From positions 2,611,115-2,633,961 of the forward strand of contig LATQ01000001.1 of assembly GCA_001017865.1 (NCBI GenBank): 22,847 nucleotides of DNA, given 5' to 3'. Below, one piece after another: positions 1 to 9,075 of the stretch. How positions within the stretch are numbered: the first letter of the stretch is position 1; the number at the start of each line of letters is the position of its first letter. The position numbers and the translations under genes are program-made. The notes under the pieces were generated by a model. That model had not been told where the DNA came from, made no database searches, and worked only from the letters and a program-made list of their open reading frames with translations. The DNA comes from Rhodococcus sp. IITR03 (GTDB lineage Bacteria; Actinomycetota; Actinomycetes; Mycobacteriales; Mycobacteriaceae).

Positions 1-312
1 GCACCCATCGTCGGCGACGTCGCCGGGGGGAGGACACGCCATTCTCGTGGACGCGAGCGTCCCGGCGCGGATCCTGCTCCCGGACAGGTCGGCGGTGCCG
101 GTGAACCGGTTGCATCCGGCGGACGCCGCGACCGCTCCCCGAGCGGGGAACGACAACTGGAGCGGACCGCCGCCGGGGATCGGCCGCCCCTCGACCTCGG
201 TCGAGACGTAACGGCGACCGATCGGGTCGGACGGCGACGACCCGAACATTCCGCACCCGGACAGCAGCGCACCCAGTGCGAGGACGACGACCACGCGGAC
301 TGCTCCCGGCAT
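1..312 (-). CDS. META-domain (HslJ-like) lipoprotein, N-terminal part, cut by window edge
   Basis: Reading the minus strand from ATG at 312 gives an open frame of 104 codons that runs off the window. The N-terminus is a lipoprotein signal: a hydrophobic stretch ending in a lipobox (LLSGC), so export and lipid anchoring are expected. The mature part has the META-domain pattern also found in the neighbour: GRRYVSTEVEG, a Pro-Gly-Gly segment, AGCNRFTG and LASTRMAC. It is a clear paralogue of the upstream gene (337-1126), lying 24 bp downstream in the same direction, so a tandem duplication in one operon is likely. An in-frame GTG three codons upstream (321) is an alternative start. META domains occur in HslJ-like outer-envelope proteins of poorly defined function, so no specific role is assigned. 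The last visible residues before the edge fit the family less well, and a frame error there cannot be excluded. Confidence 0.75.
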   Translation of the reverse strand, partial: MPGAVRVVVVLALGALLSGCGMFGSSPSDPIGRRYVSTEVEGRPIPGGGPLQLSFPARGAVAASAGCNRFTGTADLSGSRIRAGTLASTRMACPPPGDVADDGC

Positions 313-336
313 GGGTCTCACGGTACCGAGGAGGGA

Positions 337-1126
337 TCAGCGGGCCGTGAACTCCAGTCCGTCGGTGCCGTTCGCTGCGGTGAGGGTCATCGACGAGCCC
401 TGGACGGCGTAGGTGGTCTCACCTGCGAGCACGTTCAGGACGTGCGTCTCGATGTCGGCGAGCTCGGGATCGGCGCAGCTGCGCGGGTCATGGTGAGCGG
501 TTCGAACAGGATGACATCGTCGCCGACCTCGGCGCTGCCGCCGAACTCGTTGCACCCCGTGTTCCCGGTGAGGGTGCCGTCGTCGGCCAGGGTGAGTGTC
601 GGCGCGGCGTTCTCCAGGGCGACCGACCTGACGACGCGTCGGCGGTGCGCAGCGAGGTCACCACCCACTCGGTGCCGGTGATCGGCAGAGCGGGGTCGGC
701 GACCTTCTCGTCCTCGAGCGAGACCGTGATGTCGTCGCCGGTGAGCGTGAAGGTGTTCCCGTCGAGCGACCAGCGCGGCTCGGCGTCGAACAGCGTGGTG
801 AGCCACGCGTCTGCTCCCTCGCGTTCCGGCAGGCAGGCCATCATCGTGCTCGCCAGGTCCGATGCCTTCACTCGCCCGTCGGCCAGGTCCACGCCGCCGA
901 CGAAGCGGTTGCAGCCGGCGGTCGCGGAGATGCGTCCGTCCTCCGGGAACTCGACGACCATCGGTCCGTCGCCCGGGATCTGCGTGCCGGTCACGCTCGT
1001 CGAGACGAAGGTGCGGCCGGTGAGGTCCTCGGCGGAGTTGCCGTCGGTTGAATCCGACTCGGTGGTGCACGCGGCAGCCATCGCCGCCAGGGAGACGACC
1101 GTGAGCACCCGGAATGTGCGAATCAT
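337..1126 (-). CDS. Tandem META-domain lipoprotein (two breaks in frame)
   Basis: This gene starts at ATG 1126 with a signal peptide and a lipobox-like AAAC, followed by a Ser/Asp-rich linker. Two META (HslJ-like) domains follow. The first carries GRTFVSTSVTG, AGCNRFVGG and STMMAC; the second starts at GTEWVVTSL and carries TGCNEFGG and MTRAAC. The C-terminus is GLEFTAR then a stop at 337. The frame changes near 625 and near 480. At the second site restoring one C (GCAGCTGC to GCAGCCTGC) recreates the expected AAC motif. After repair the protein is 263 residues. It starts 4 bp after the stop of the TetR gene, so the two are probably co-transcribed, and a single-domain paralogue follows downstream. 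It is probably cell-envelope anchored, facing outward. Its function is unknown; a role in stress or antibiotic tolerance, as for E. coli HslJ, is only analogy. Confidence 0.75.
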
Positions 1127-1130
1127 GCCG

Positions 1131-1815
1131 TTACGGTACGGCGCTCGACCCGTTTTCGTGGATACCTCGGCCGGTCACGACACGGTGTGCCAGTTCGGCC
1201 CAGTTGTCGGCGAGTCGGCGGAGCGGATGTCCCAGCTCGCGCCACTGGTGGAGCACGAGGGTGGCCTCGAGCGACGCGACCAGCGAGGTCGCCAGCAATC
1301 GGGTGTCGCCGGCGACACCGGCGGCACGCAACAACGCGTCGATGTGGGCGAGCGAGACCAGGTGGGCGGGAGCGGTGTAGCGGGAGTCGGTGGCGGATTC
1401 GGCCGCGCGGAGCAGTTCGCCCTGCACCTCGACGAGTTCGATGCGCGCACGACCGAAGGCGATGAGCCGGTCCAGGGGATCGGCGTCCGGGCCGAGCGGC
1501 GGCGGGCCGAACAGGAAACCCTGCTGGAACTCGTGCTCGCTGTGGTCGAGCAGCGCCCGGACGAGGTCCGGCGCGGGAGCCGAACCTGCGGAAGACGGTG
1601 CCCTTGCCGACCCCGGCCCGCGCCGCGACGGCGTCCATCGTCACGGCGTCGACGCCGCGTTCGGCGACGAGCAGCGCGGCGGCGTCGAGCAGACGGGAAC
1701 GATTGCGCGCTGCGTCGCCCCGTTCGGAGAGTCGTTCGTCAGCGAGAGGGAGGGCCCGGCTGTTCGCCGCAGGCAGCGCCCGACCGTCCGCGTGCGGGAG
1801 GGGGCGAGTGTTCAC
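1131..1815 (-). CDS. TetR-family transcriptional regulator (one frame break)
   Basis: This is a TetR/AcrR-type repressor of about 228 residues. After a basic, non-conserved leader of about 35 residues, the N-terminal helix-turn-helix is plain: RSRLLDAAALLVAERG, then VTMDAVAARAGVGKGTVFRRFG. The C-terminal ligand-binding helices continue in another frame (VQGELLRAAESATDSR to AELAHRVVTG). The break is near 1570, at the family junction FGSRAG/LVRALLDHSE, where one base too many or two too few explain it. The start is GTG 1815; a possible minus-strand -10 (TAGAGT, 1829-1824) would put the transcript start almost on it, so the mRNA may be leaderless. A palindromic operator lies 33 bp upstream, between it and the divergent flavin reductase. 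The expected arrangement is autorepression plus control of the reductase, with the META lipoproteins downstream in the same operon. The ligand is unknown. Confidence 0.82.
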
Positions 1816-1847
1816 AAGGTCACACTCTAGCGGGGCGGGGAATAAAG

Positions 1848-1861
1848 CGGACCGCGGTCCG
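1848..1861. promoter_or_regulatory. Probable TetR operator: perfect 14-bp palindrome in the divergent promoter
   Basis: CGGACCGCGGTCCG is its own reverse complement, and A/T pairs two bases further out on each side extend the dyad imperfectly. It sits between the TetR start (1815) and the reductase start (1905). A plausible plus-strand -10 (TAACAT, 1864-1869) begins 3 bp after it, so a bound repressor would cover the core promoter. That it is the binding site of the adjacent TetR protein is inferred from position and symmetry. Confidence 0.6.
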
Positions 1862-1904
1862 TTTAACATTGCGTAGTCAACCACTTCGACCCGAGGATGT
1901 TCCC

Positions 1905-2462
1905 ATGACCCGAGTTCTCGCCCTCGTCGGCAGCCTGCGTGACGGCTCCGTCTCCCGCCAGCTCGCCGAGACCGCCGCTGCGGTCGCTGCCGAGAACGTC
2001 GAGGTGACCCTCTACGAGGGCCTCGCCGACGTTCCCTTCTACAACGAGGACCTCGACGGCGAGGCTGTCCCCGCTGCGGCCGTGGCCCTGCGTGACGCCG
2101 CTGCCGAGGTCGATGCCGTGCTGGTCGTCACGCCCGAGTACAACGGCACCGTCTCCGCGGTGCTCAAGAACGCCGTCGACTGGCTGTCGCGCCCCTACGG
2201 TGCCGGCGCACTGAGCGGCAAGCCTGTCGCCATCGTCAGCCAGTCGCCCAGCCAGAACGCCGCGAAGTGGGCGCTCGAGGATGCGGTCAAGGCCATCGGG
2301 ATCGCCGGCGGCACGATCGTCGAGGGCGGCTCGCTGTCGATCGGCGAGACCTTCGGCAAGTTCGGTGGCGTGCACGCCAAGGAGCACGCCGAGACCGCGC
2401 AGCAGATCGCAGCGGTCGTCACCGCCCTGGCCGACGCCACCAAGGTGCTCGCCAACGCCTGA
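1905..2462 (+). CDS. NADPH-dependent FMN reductase family protein
   Basis: This is an intact 185-residue flavodoxin-fold oxidoreductase of the NADPH-dependent FMN reductase/azoreductase family. It has the N-terminal phosphate-binding loop GSLRDGSVSR (residues 9-18) and the signature PEYNGT (77-82) followed by LKNAVDWLSRP, which bind the flavin. A central strand AVLVVTPE and a late SLSIGETFGKFG segment complete the family pattern, and the length is normal. The start is ATG 1905, preceded by GAGGA at 1893-1897. It is the first gene right of the TetR operator and is divergent from the regulator, so induction by a redox-active or quinone/nitro compound is a reasonable guess, but the substrate cannot be read from sequence. 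Proteins of this family are cytosolic and reduce free flavins, quinones, azo dyes or chromate. Confidence 0.88.
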   Translation: MTRVLALVGSLRDGSVSRQLAETAAAVAAENVEVTLYEGLADVPFYNEDLDGEAVPAAAVALRDAAAEVDAVLVVTPEYNGTVSAVLKNAVDWLSRPYGAGALSGKPVAIVSQSPSQNAAKWALEDAVKAIGIAGGTIVEGGSLSIGETFGKFGGVHAKEHAETAQQIAAVVTALADATKVLANA

Positions 2463-2649
2463 TCGAGACGTCCGTCGGCCCGGCGGACCGTCCGACACCC
2501 CCGGTGCCGGAGACCCGCGAGGTCTCCGCACCGCGCGTATCCGCAGGGTCCGGCCGAGCCGCGGACGCTCCGCTCGTCGCATCTCGACGGTTCGACGACG
2601 CCTGCAGCGGGAATGCCCCGAACACAGCCCACTGTTCGGAGGTTTGCCC

Positions 2650-3241
2650 ATGACAAGCGGGGACACGAGGACCGATACCGGCCACCGACCCGATCTCGAC
2701 ATAGTTCTCCACGTCGACGGGTGGAGCGTCGCGTCCCGATCGACGTCCGCACCACCGTGCTCGACGCACTGCGCGACCGCCTCGGGATCACCTCCCCGAA
2801 GAAGGGATGCGATCTCGGTCAGTGCGGAGCGTGCACCGTGCTGATCGACGGCCGGCGCACCCTCTCGTGTCTGGCCCTCGCCGCCTCGCACGACGGCGCC
2901 GAGATCGTCACCGCCGCCGGACTCGGCGATGGGGAGATGCATCCGCTCCAGGCGCAGTTCATCGAGGACGACGCCTTCCAGTGCGGCTACTGCACCCCCG
3001 GCCAGATCTGTTCGGCCGTCGGCATGCTCGACGAATTCGCCGACGGGGCACCGAGTTACGTCACGGCCGATCTCGAACAGGCACCCGAACTCGACGACGA
3101 CGAGATCCGGGAACGCATGAGCGGCAATCTGTGCCGCTGCGCGGCCTATCCCAACATCGTCTCGGCGATCCGCACCGTCGCCGCCGGCGACAGCCGAATC
3201 GGTGCCGGCGACAGCGACTCGATACGGAGGAGACGCGATGA
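2650..3241 (+). CDS. Molybdenum hydroxylase small subunit, two [2Fe-2S] clusters (PaoA/YagT type; two frame breaks)
   Basis: This is the electron-transfer subunit of a xanthine-dehydrogenase-family enzyme. The N-terminal plant-ferredoxin-like domain has KKGCDLGQCGACTVLIDG with its cysteines, and the C-terminal domain has QCGYCTPGQI and GNLCRCAAYPNI, which bind the second cluster. The start is ATG 2650 with GGAGG at 2638-2642. Frame breaks lie near 2718 (GACGGGTGG, one G short; repair gives VDGVERRVPID) and near 3221 (CTCGATACG, one G short; repair gives a tail DSDTEETR). The repaired protein is about 197 residues and its TGA overlaps the next ATG (ATGA at 3238-3241). Unlike E. coli PaoA, no twin-arginine signal precedes the ferredoxin domain, so a cytoplasmic enzyme is expected. 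Electrons would pass from the Mo site through these clusters to the FAD subunit. Confidence 0.88.
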
Positions 3242-4237
3242 GTTCTCTCCGTTACGAGCGACCGGCAGATCCCGCCGCCGCCGTCGCCGTCGTGCACGAG
3301 ACACCGGGTGCGGTCTTTCTCGCGGGCGGCACGAATCTCGTCGACCACCTCAAACTCGGCGTCGCGACCCCCGATCTTCTCGTCGACGTCTCGCATCTTC
3401 CGCTCGACACCGTGGAGGAGGCGGCCGACGGGGGAATCCGGGTGGGCGCCAATGTCCGCAACAGCGACCTCGCGGCGCATCCCTTCGTGCGGCGCAACTA
3501 TCCGGTGCTGTCGCGCGCACTGCTCGCCGGTGCCTCACCCCAGCTCCGGAACACCGCGACCACCGGCGGCAACCTGCTCCAGCGCACGCGGTGCTCGTAC
3601 TTCCGGGACGTGAGCACCCCCTGCAACAAGCGCGAACCCGGCAGCGGCTGCTCCGCCATCGGCGGATACACCCGCTACCACGCGATCCTCGGCGCCTCGG
3701 AGCACTGCGTGGCCACCCATCCTTCCGATATGGCGGTCGCCCTGCTCGCACTCGACGCCGAAGTCCTCGTCCTCGGCCCGGACGGTGAGCGCGCCATCGC
3801 GGTGGAGGACTTCTACCGACTCCCGGGCGACACACCCGAGCGCGACACCGTGCTCGAACGCGACGACCTCATCGTCGGCGTACGGATCCCCGCAGCGCAG
3901 AGTTCGCTGTCCACCTATCGCAAGGTGCGCGACCGGGCGTCCTACGCCTTCGCGCTGGTCTCCGTAGCGGCCGAGATGACCGTTGCGGACGGGACGATCA
4001 CCGGGTGCCGCATCGCATTCGGTGGGGTCGCCCACCGGCCTGGCGGGCACACCGCGCGGAGGAAGCACTTCTCGGGCACCAACCTCCGACGAGGTCTTCG
4101 CCACCGCGGCCGAGGCCGAGCTCGCCGACGCAAGCCCCCTCGACGGCAACGCCTACAAGATCCCGCTGCTGCGGCGAACCGTGGTGGCGACCCTGCGCGA
4201 ACTCGACGAACGACGGGAACGAGGTGAATCCGCATGA
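3238..4237 (+). CDS. Molybdenum hydroxylase FAD subunit with extra 4Fe-4S loop (PaoB/YagS type; two frame breaks)
   Basis: This is the FAD-binding subunit (CoxM/XdhB family, about 333 residues after repair). FAD-contact motifs are AGGTNLVD (29-36) and TTGGNLLQ (109-116). Between the FAD lobes sits the cysteine-rich insert typical of PaoB: RCSYFRD, PCNKREPGSGC and SEHC, giving Cys119, 129, 138 and 157, the pattern known to hold an additional [4Fe-4S] cluster. This separates it from ordinary XdhB or CoxM subunits. The C-terminal lobe includes TYRKVRDRASYAFALVS and ends DERRERGESA. The frame breaks near 4039 and near 4076; restoring one base at each gives HRPWRAHRAEEALLGAPTSDEVF. It is joined to both neighbours by ATGA overlaps, so the three subunits are translationally coupled and probably equimolar. 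Confidence 0.87.
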
Positions 4238-6353
4238 GCCCGAGCCGATCCGAGCAGGTGGACGCTCCACCGCGCGAATCGACGGACCGGCGAAGGTCGC
4301 CGGGACGGCGCCGTACGCCTACGAGCACCCGGTCGACGACCCCGCCTACCTCGTACCGCTCACCTCCACCATCGCCCGTGGACGCGTCGACCGGATCGAC
4401 ACCGCCGCCGCCGAAGCGGTGCCGGGGGTGCTGAAGGTCTTCACTCCCTGGAACGCCCCACGTCTCACCGAGGAGGCCGAGGGCGAGTACTCCGTCCTGC
4501 AGACACCCGACGTGCTGTACCGGGGCCAGATCATCGGCGCGGTCGTCGCGGAGAGCTTCGAGATCGCCCGGGAGGCATGCTCGCTCCTGAAGGTCGAATA
4601 CAGCGAGGAACCGCACGACGCGCTCTTCCGCGCCGACCATCCCGACGCGTACACACCCGAGACCGTCAACGGCGGCTACGAACCCGACACCGAGCGAGGG
4701 GACGTCGACGCGGCGTTCGCCCGCGCCGAGACGGTCGTCGATCAGTGGTACTCCACCCCCGAGGAACACAACAACCCGCTCGAACCGCACACCGTCGTCG
4801 CGATCTGGCGGAACGACGTCGTGCCGTCGAACGGTGAGACCGACGCACACACCCTGACGCTGTACACCTCGACGCAGCATCCGCACGGTGTCGTCGAGAC
4901 CCTCGCGCCGGTCTTCGGTCTCGACGCGGCCCGGATGCGGGTGGTCTGCCCGTACATCGGTGGGGGATTCGGTTCCAAGGGCGGTCCTCACGCGCACGAC
5001 GTCCTCGGCGGACTCGCGGCGCGGGCCCTGCCGGGGAAGGCGGTCAAGTTCGCGGTCTCCCGGCCCGACATGTTCGGTTACGTCGGTTACCGCGCTCCGA
5101 CCGCTTCGCACATCCGGCTCGCGGCCGACCGCGACGGCAGGCTCACCGGTCTCGTGCACGAGGCGTTCGCCCAGTCGTCCCGGGTCACGGAATTCGTCGA
5201 ACAGGCGGGGGTGCCGCTGCGCAATCTCTACGACGTCGCCAACGCCCGTACGTCGCATCGCGCGATCACCCTCGACGTGCCGGCGCCGTTCTGGATGCGT
5301 GCCCCAGGCGAAGCGCCGGGCATGTTCGCCGGCGAGGTCGCGATGGACGAGCTCGCCGCCGAACTCGGGATCGACCCGATCGAACTGCGCATCCGCAACG
5401 AACCCGAGTCCGATCCGGAGACGGGAAAGCCGTGGTCGTCGCGCCGGCTCGTCGAATGCCTCCGCGAAGGAGCACAGCGATTCGGATGGGATCCGTCCGA
5501 CCGCGAACCCGGCACCCGGCGGCAGGGCAACACCCTGATCGGTACCGGCATGGCGGTCGCGACCTATCCCACATGGTCAATCCCGGTTCGGAAGCCCAGA
5601 TCCGGCACCTCGGGGAGGGGCGCTACTCCGTCCGCATCGGAGCCACCGACCTCGGTACGGGTGCGTGGACGACCCTGACCCTCATCGCAGCCGACGCACT
5701 CGGATGCCGACCGGAGGACGTGGACCTCGAGATCGGCGACAGCGCACTGCCCAACGGCACGGTGGCCGGCGGATCGTCGGGCACCTCGTCCTGGGGTACC
5801 GCGATCGTCACGGCCGCAGAGCAATTCGGCAAACGCTTCGGCGACGACCACCGGTGGGTGCCGAACTGTCCGCGTCGGCAGCCGAGAACCGCGAACTCGA
5901 GCACTACACCGCGCAGTCCTTCGGTGTGCACTTCGCCGAGGTGCACGTCGACGCCGACACCGGCGAGATCCGGGTGCCCGGATGTTCGGTCTGTTCTCCG
6001 TGGGACGGGTGATCAACCCACGTACGGCGCGTTCGCAGTTCATCGGCGGGATGTCGTTCGGGATCTCGATGGCCCTGTTCGAGGAGAGCATCCGCGACGC
6101 GCGTTTCGGGCACGTCGTCAACCACGACCTGTCCGAATACCACGTGCCGACACACGCCGACATCCGTGGGATCGAAGCCGATTGGCTCGACGACGAGGAC
6201 CTGCACGCGACACCCATGGGGTCGCGGGGGATCGGTGAGATCGGGATCGTCGGCAGCGCCGCGGCGGTCGTCAACGCCCTGTGGCACGCGACCGGAGTGC
6301 GGGTCCGGAACCTGCCGGCCCGCCTCGACGACCTACTGCCCGGCCTGCCCTGA
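4234..6353 (+). CDS. Molybdenum hydroxylase large subunit, molybdopterin-binding (PaoC/YagR type; four frame breaks)
   Basis: This is the catalytic subunit, about 707 residues after repair, close to PaoC length. The N-terminal domain is recognisable at GRSTARIDGPAKVAGTAPYAYEH. Cofactor motifs are IGGGFGSKGG (mid-protein), APGEAPGMFAGE and NGTVAGGSSGTSSWG, and the catalytic Glu lies in the C-terminal GSRGIGEIGIVGSAAA. Breaks near 4246, 5573, 5860 and 5985 are each repaired by one base in a short run (for example CCCACATGG to CCCACAATGG gives YPTMVNPGS). Together with the small and FAD subunits it should form a heterotrimeric aldehyde or aromatic-aldehyde oxidoreductase. The exact substrate is not evident, and xanthine is unlikely given the PaoABC-type FAD subunit. 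No XdhC/PaoD-type maturation gene is in the window. The 3' end overlaps the convergent anti-sigma gene by 21 bp. Confidence 0.87.
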
Positions 6354-6800
6354 CGCGTCGGACCGGTAACAGACCAACAGCCAGCGATTGGTGCCGGCCT
6401 GCCGCCGGTACCGAAGTTCGTCGAGCGCGGCGAGGGCGATGGCAAGTCCTCGACCGCGCTCGGCGAGGACATCCGGAAGTTCGACCGAACGCAGATCCAC
6501 CCGGGCCGGGGCGCCGTCGTCGACGAACACGGCCTCCAGGCGCTCCGGATGGAGTTCCAGGGTCAGCGTCACCGAGACCGCGTCTCCCCGGCCGGCATGC
6601 TCGATGATGTTCGCGCCGATCTCGGCGACCGCGATCTCGAACTGCATGCGGTCGGACTCGTCGAGCTCCTCGGCGGCGAACATCTCGGCGACCAGGTTCA
6701 TGATCCTGTCGAGGGTGCCTTCACTCGTCGTGGCCGACAGCTCCCACCGCATCGAGGGGCCCTGGGCCGGTTGCATTTCCGGTGGCCGGTCAGTCGCCAT
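6333..6800 (-). CDS. RsbW/SpoIIAB-like anti-sigma factor, HATPase serine kinase
   Basis: This is an intact 155-residue protein of the GHKL ATPase superfamily. The N-box is FEIAVAEIGANIIEHA (Glu and Asn that bind Mg-ATP), the first glycine region is VDDGAP, and the second is ERGRGLAIALAALDEL. The length and the lack of any sensor domain match RsbW-type kinases, which phosphorylate a STAS partner and sequester a target (classically a sigma factor). The start is ATG 6800, which overlaps the 3' end of the STAS gene by 11 bp; an internal ATG at 6752 (MRWELS) is an alternative. It is the last gene of the five-gene cassette. All ATP-site motifs look intact, so kinase activity is expected. No sigma-factor gene is in the window, so its target is either encoded elsewhere or is not a sigma factor. 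Confidence 0.85.
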   Translation of the reverse strand: MATDRPPEMQPAQGPSMRWELSATTSEGTLDRIMNLVAEMFAAEELDESDRMQFEIAVAEIGANIIEHAGRGDAVSVTLTLELHPERLEAVFVDDGAPARVDLRSVELPDVLAERGRGLAIALAALDELRYRRQAGTNRWLLVCYRSDASGQAGQ

Positions 6801-7125
6801 CGAACGCCGTGTCCGCGGAATCGTGTGTCGTCAGCACCCGGTCGAGCCTGGTGAGCGCGAGGACGCTCTGTACCTGGGCGGTCGGTGCGGCGATCCGCAG
6901 GTCGCCACCCGCCTGACGGGCGGCCTTCAACCCGGAGACGAGTGCGCCGAGACCGGAGGAGTCGATGAAGTCGGTCCGGCTGAGATCCACCACGAGCCGG
7001 CTGGATCCGTTCTCGACGAGACCATGTAGCTGCTCGCGAAGGCGCGGTGCCGCAACCATGTTCAGGCGGCCCGTGGGCTGCACGACGGTGCTCGTTCCCA
7101 CCTGGCGGGTTTCGTAGTGGCTCAT
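6790..7125 (-). CDS. STAS-domain anti-anti-sigma factor (RsbV/SpoIIAA-like)
   Basis: This is an intact 111-residue single STAS domain. It opens with GTSTVVQPTGRLNMVAAPRL, the usual first strands, and has the phosphorylation-site motif DFIDSSGLGALVSGLK with Ser56/Ser57, one of which should be the RsbW-type target. In this family the unphosphorylated form binds the kinase and releases its target, and a PP2C phosphatase resets it. All three parts are present in this cassette. The start ATG 7125 has a good ribosome site (GAAGGAG) and forms an ATGA overlap with the stop of the glycosyltransferase gene. The downstream kinase gene overlaps its 3' end. This coupling suggests a fixed ratio of synthase, antagonist and kinase. 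Confidence 0.9.
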   Translation of the reverse strand: MSHYETRQVGTSTVVQPTGRLNMVAAPRLREQLHGLVENGSSRLVVDLSRTDFIDSSGLGALVSGLKAARQAGGDLRIAAPTAQVQSVLALTRLDRVLTTHDSADTAFDGD

Positions 7126-9075
7126 CGATCTCCTTCGCTTTCGGGTCCACGGTAGCGAGCCGCGCCGATCACCACCGACAGAATCAACAGGTCGAACACG
7201 ACCCAGACGAGGTTCGCGGTCACGCCGAGAACCGAGATGTCGCCGAGGAACAACCGCACCGTGCCGACGACCGCCGCCACGACCAGCAGTGCCATGACGA
7301 GCAGTTGCTGACGGAACAAATACCAGGGGACACCCTCGCCACCCTGGCGCGTCTTCGGGGTGACCGCGAAATCCAGCGGCTTGTCGAAATACACGTTGAG
7401 GAAGGCCGTCCAGCACGCCCTGATCCACACCGGGAACAGCGCGAGGCTGTACTGCTGGCCCCGCCAGGTCGGTGTGCCGCGGCCGACGACGAAGAACAGC
7501 AGCTGACTGAGGATCAGGAACGGGACGAGTCGCGCGAAGAAGTCGAGGCTGAACGCTTCGACCGGCAGGATCCCGAAGACGAGATAGATCACCGGCGCGG
7601 CAAAATAGGCGAGGGCTGCGAAGCCGGAGAGATAACTCCACATCGTCGACCAGTACATCAGGCGCTGCGCGACGGTCATGCCCTTCTGGACGAGCGGGTT
7701 CTCCCGGAGCATCACCTGGATCGTGCCCTGCGCCCAGCGAAGTCGTTGGGTGACCATCGTCTTCGGATCCTCCGGGGCCAGCCCGTAGGCCAGGATCTCG
7801 TGGTGGTAGACAGACTTCCAGCCGGCGCCGTGCAGGCGCATCGAGGTGGCCATGTCCTCGGTCACGGAGATGGTCGCCAACGCGAGCATCGGTTCGGCCT
7901 CCTCCGCGCGGTCGACGTCGACCGCGCGGATCATCGCGCGGATCGATTCGAGCGCACCGAGCGGCGACCATTCGCGATCGGCCAGGCGTTCGAGCACGGT
8001 GTCGTCGATGGTGAGCGCGTCGGTACCGTGTGCGTCGAGCGCGGCGATCTCCTCGAGATCGGCGCGGATACCACCGAAGTCGGCGTCGACGATGCTGCGT
8101 GCAGCGGCGTCGACCGTCTGCTGGAAGCGGAAGGTGACGTCGGCGAGTGCCACACCGGTCCGGAGTTCGCTGCGTGCCGTGCGCACGGCACGGCGCACCG
8201 AGTCGAGTGCCGCGGCCACATCGGGCTGATCGGCGGGCACCTTCCGGCGCGCGCGATATCGACCACCTTTCCGGCGGTGCGCAGGGTGCGTTCCACACCG
8301 TCCTCGACGGCCTGGACGTAGCCGGCGATGCCGAGCTGCATGAGTGCTTCACGTCGCAAGATCGCGTTGGACCCGCAGAAGAAGGCCGCGTTCCAGCCGT
8401 CCTTGCCCTGCTGGATCGGGCCGTAGAACAACGGGGCCTGACTGCGAGGGGATCGGAGTCGGGGACATTGGTGAAGTACTGCGGGGTCTGGACCAGCGCC
8501 ATGCTCTCGTCGGTGAAGTATCCGAGTGTGCGGTCGAGGATCTCGGGTTCGGGCACCTGGTCGGCGTCGAGGATCAACAGGAACTCGCCGTCGGAGTGCA
8601 GCAGGGCGTTGATGAGATTGCCGGCTTGGCATGACGGGGCTTGTTCGTCCAGCTCGCCGAGCGTGTCATGTAGTCGACACCGAGTTCGGCTGCGGCCGCG
8701 GCGAGTTCGGGCCGGGCTCCGTCGTCGAGGATCCACGTCCGGTGCGGATAGCGGATCCGCTTTGCTGCTGCGGCGGTGCGCAGCACCAGGTCGACGGGTT
8801 CGTTGTAGGTGGTGATGAAGACGTCGACCGTCATCCTTCGGGTGCGCCGGCGGCTCGGGGCGTCTCCTCAGCCGCCACATCGTCAAGGCGAAGAGCAAGG
8901 AGTCGATCAGGCTGTATGTCTCGGCAAGCACCAGTGGCACCGCGATCCACCAGGCGTCCCAATTCACCGAGAACAACCAGCGCCAGACGATGTAGTTCAG
9001 GCCGACGACGACCGTGAGGACGATGAGGACACGCAGGAACGGGGACGGGTAGCCCTCTTTCGTGACGGCGTTCAC
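7122..9075 (-). CDS. Cellulose-synthase-like GT2 membrane glycosyltransferase with large insert (four frame breaks)
   Basis: This is a processive family-2 glycosyltransferase of about 652 residues. It starts at GTG 9075 (GTGA overlap with the phosphatase stop). Two N-terminal membrane segments (VLIVLTVVVGLNYIVW; WWIAVPLVLAETYSLIDSLLF) precede the catalytic domain: FITTYNEP, ILDDGARPE (first Asp), LILDADQVP (DxD), GSNAILRREAL, SVTEDMATSMRLH (TED) and QRLRWAQG (QxxRW). Five or six membrane helices follow, and no PilZ domain is present. The sequence between RREAL and TED is about 165 residues, against about 20 in BcsA. This Ala/Asp/Glu-rich, mostly helical insert occupies about 7865-8340. Breaks are near 8850, 8626, 8441 and 8253; all but the first are repaired by one base. 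The product would be a beta-linked glycan pushed through the membrane. Whether it is glucan or mannan cannot be told; the GH26 partner hints at mannan or mixed-linkage glucan. Confidence 0.85.

Noticed and set aside
645..1904. Long plus-strand open frame running into the flavin reductase
   Set aside because: It lies antisense to the META and TetR genes and has no family motifs; the reductase starts at ATG 1905 with its own ribosome site.
2470..2488. Terminator after the flavin reductase
   Set aside because: An 8-bp stem with one G-T pair is present, but the loop is only 3 nt and no T-run follows.
4234..6353. Programmed frameshifting or pseudogene decay in the Mo-hydroxylase operon
   Set aside because: Breaks lack slippery-site and pseudoknot context, occur at random places, and look the same as those in nrdF and ctaD.
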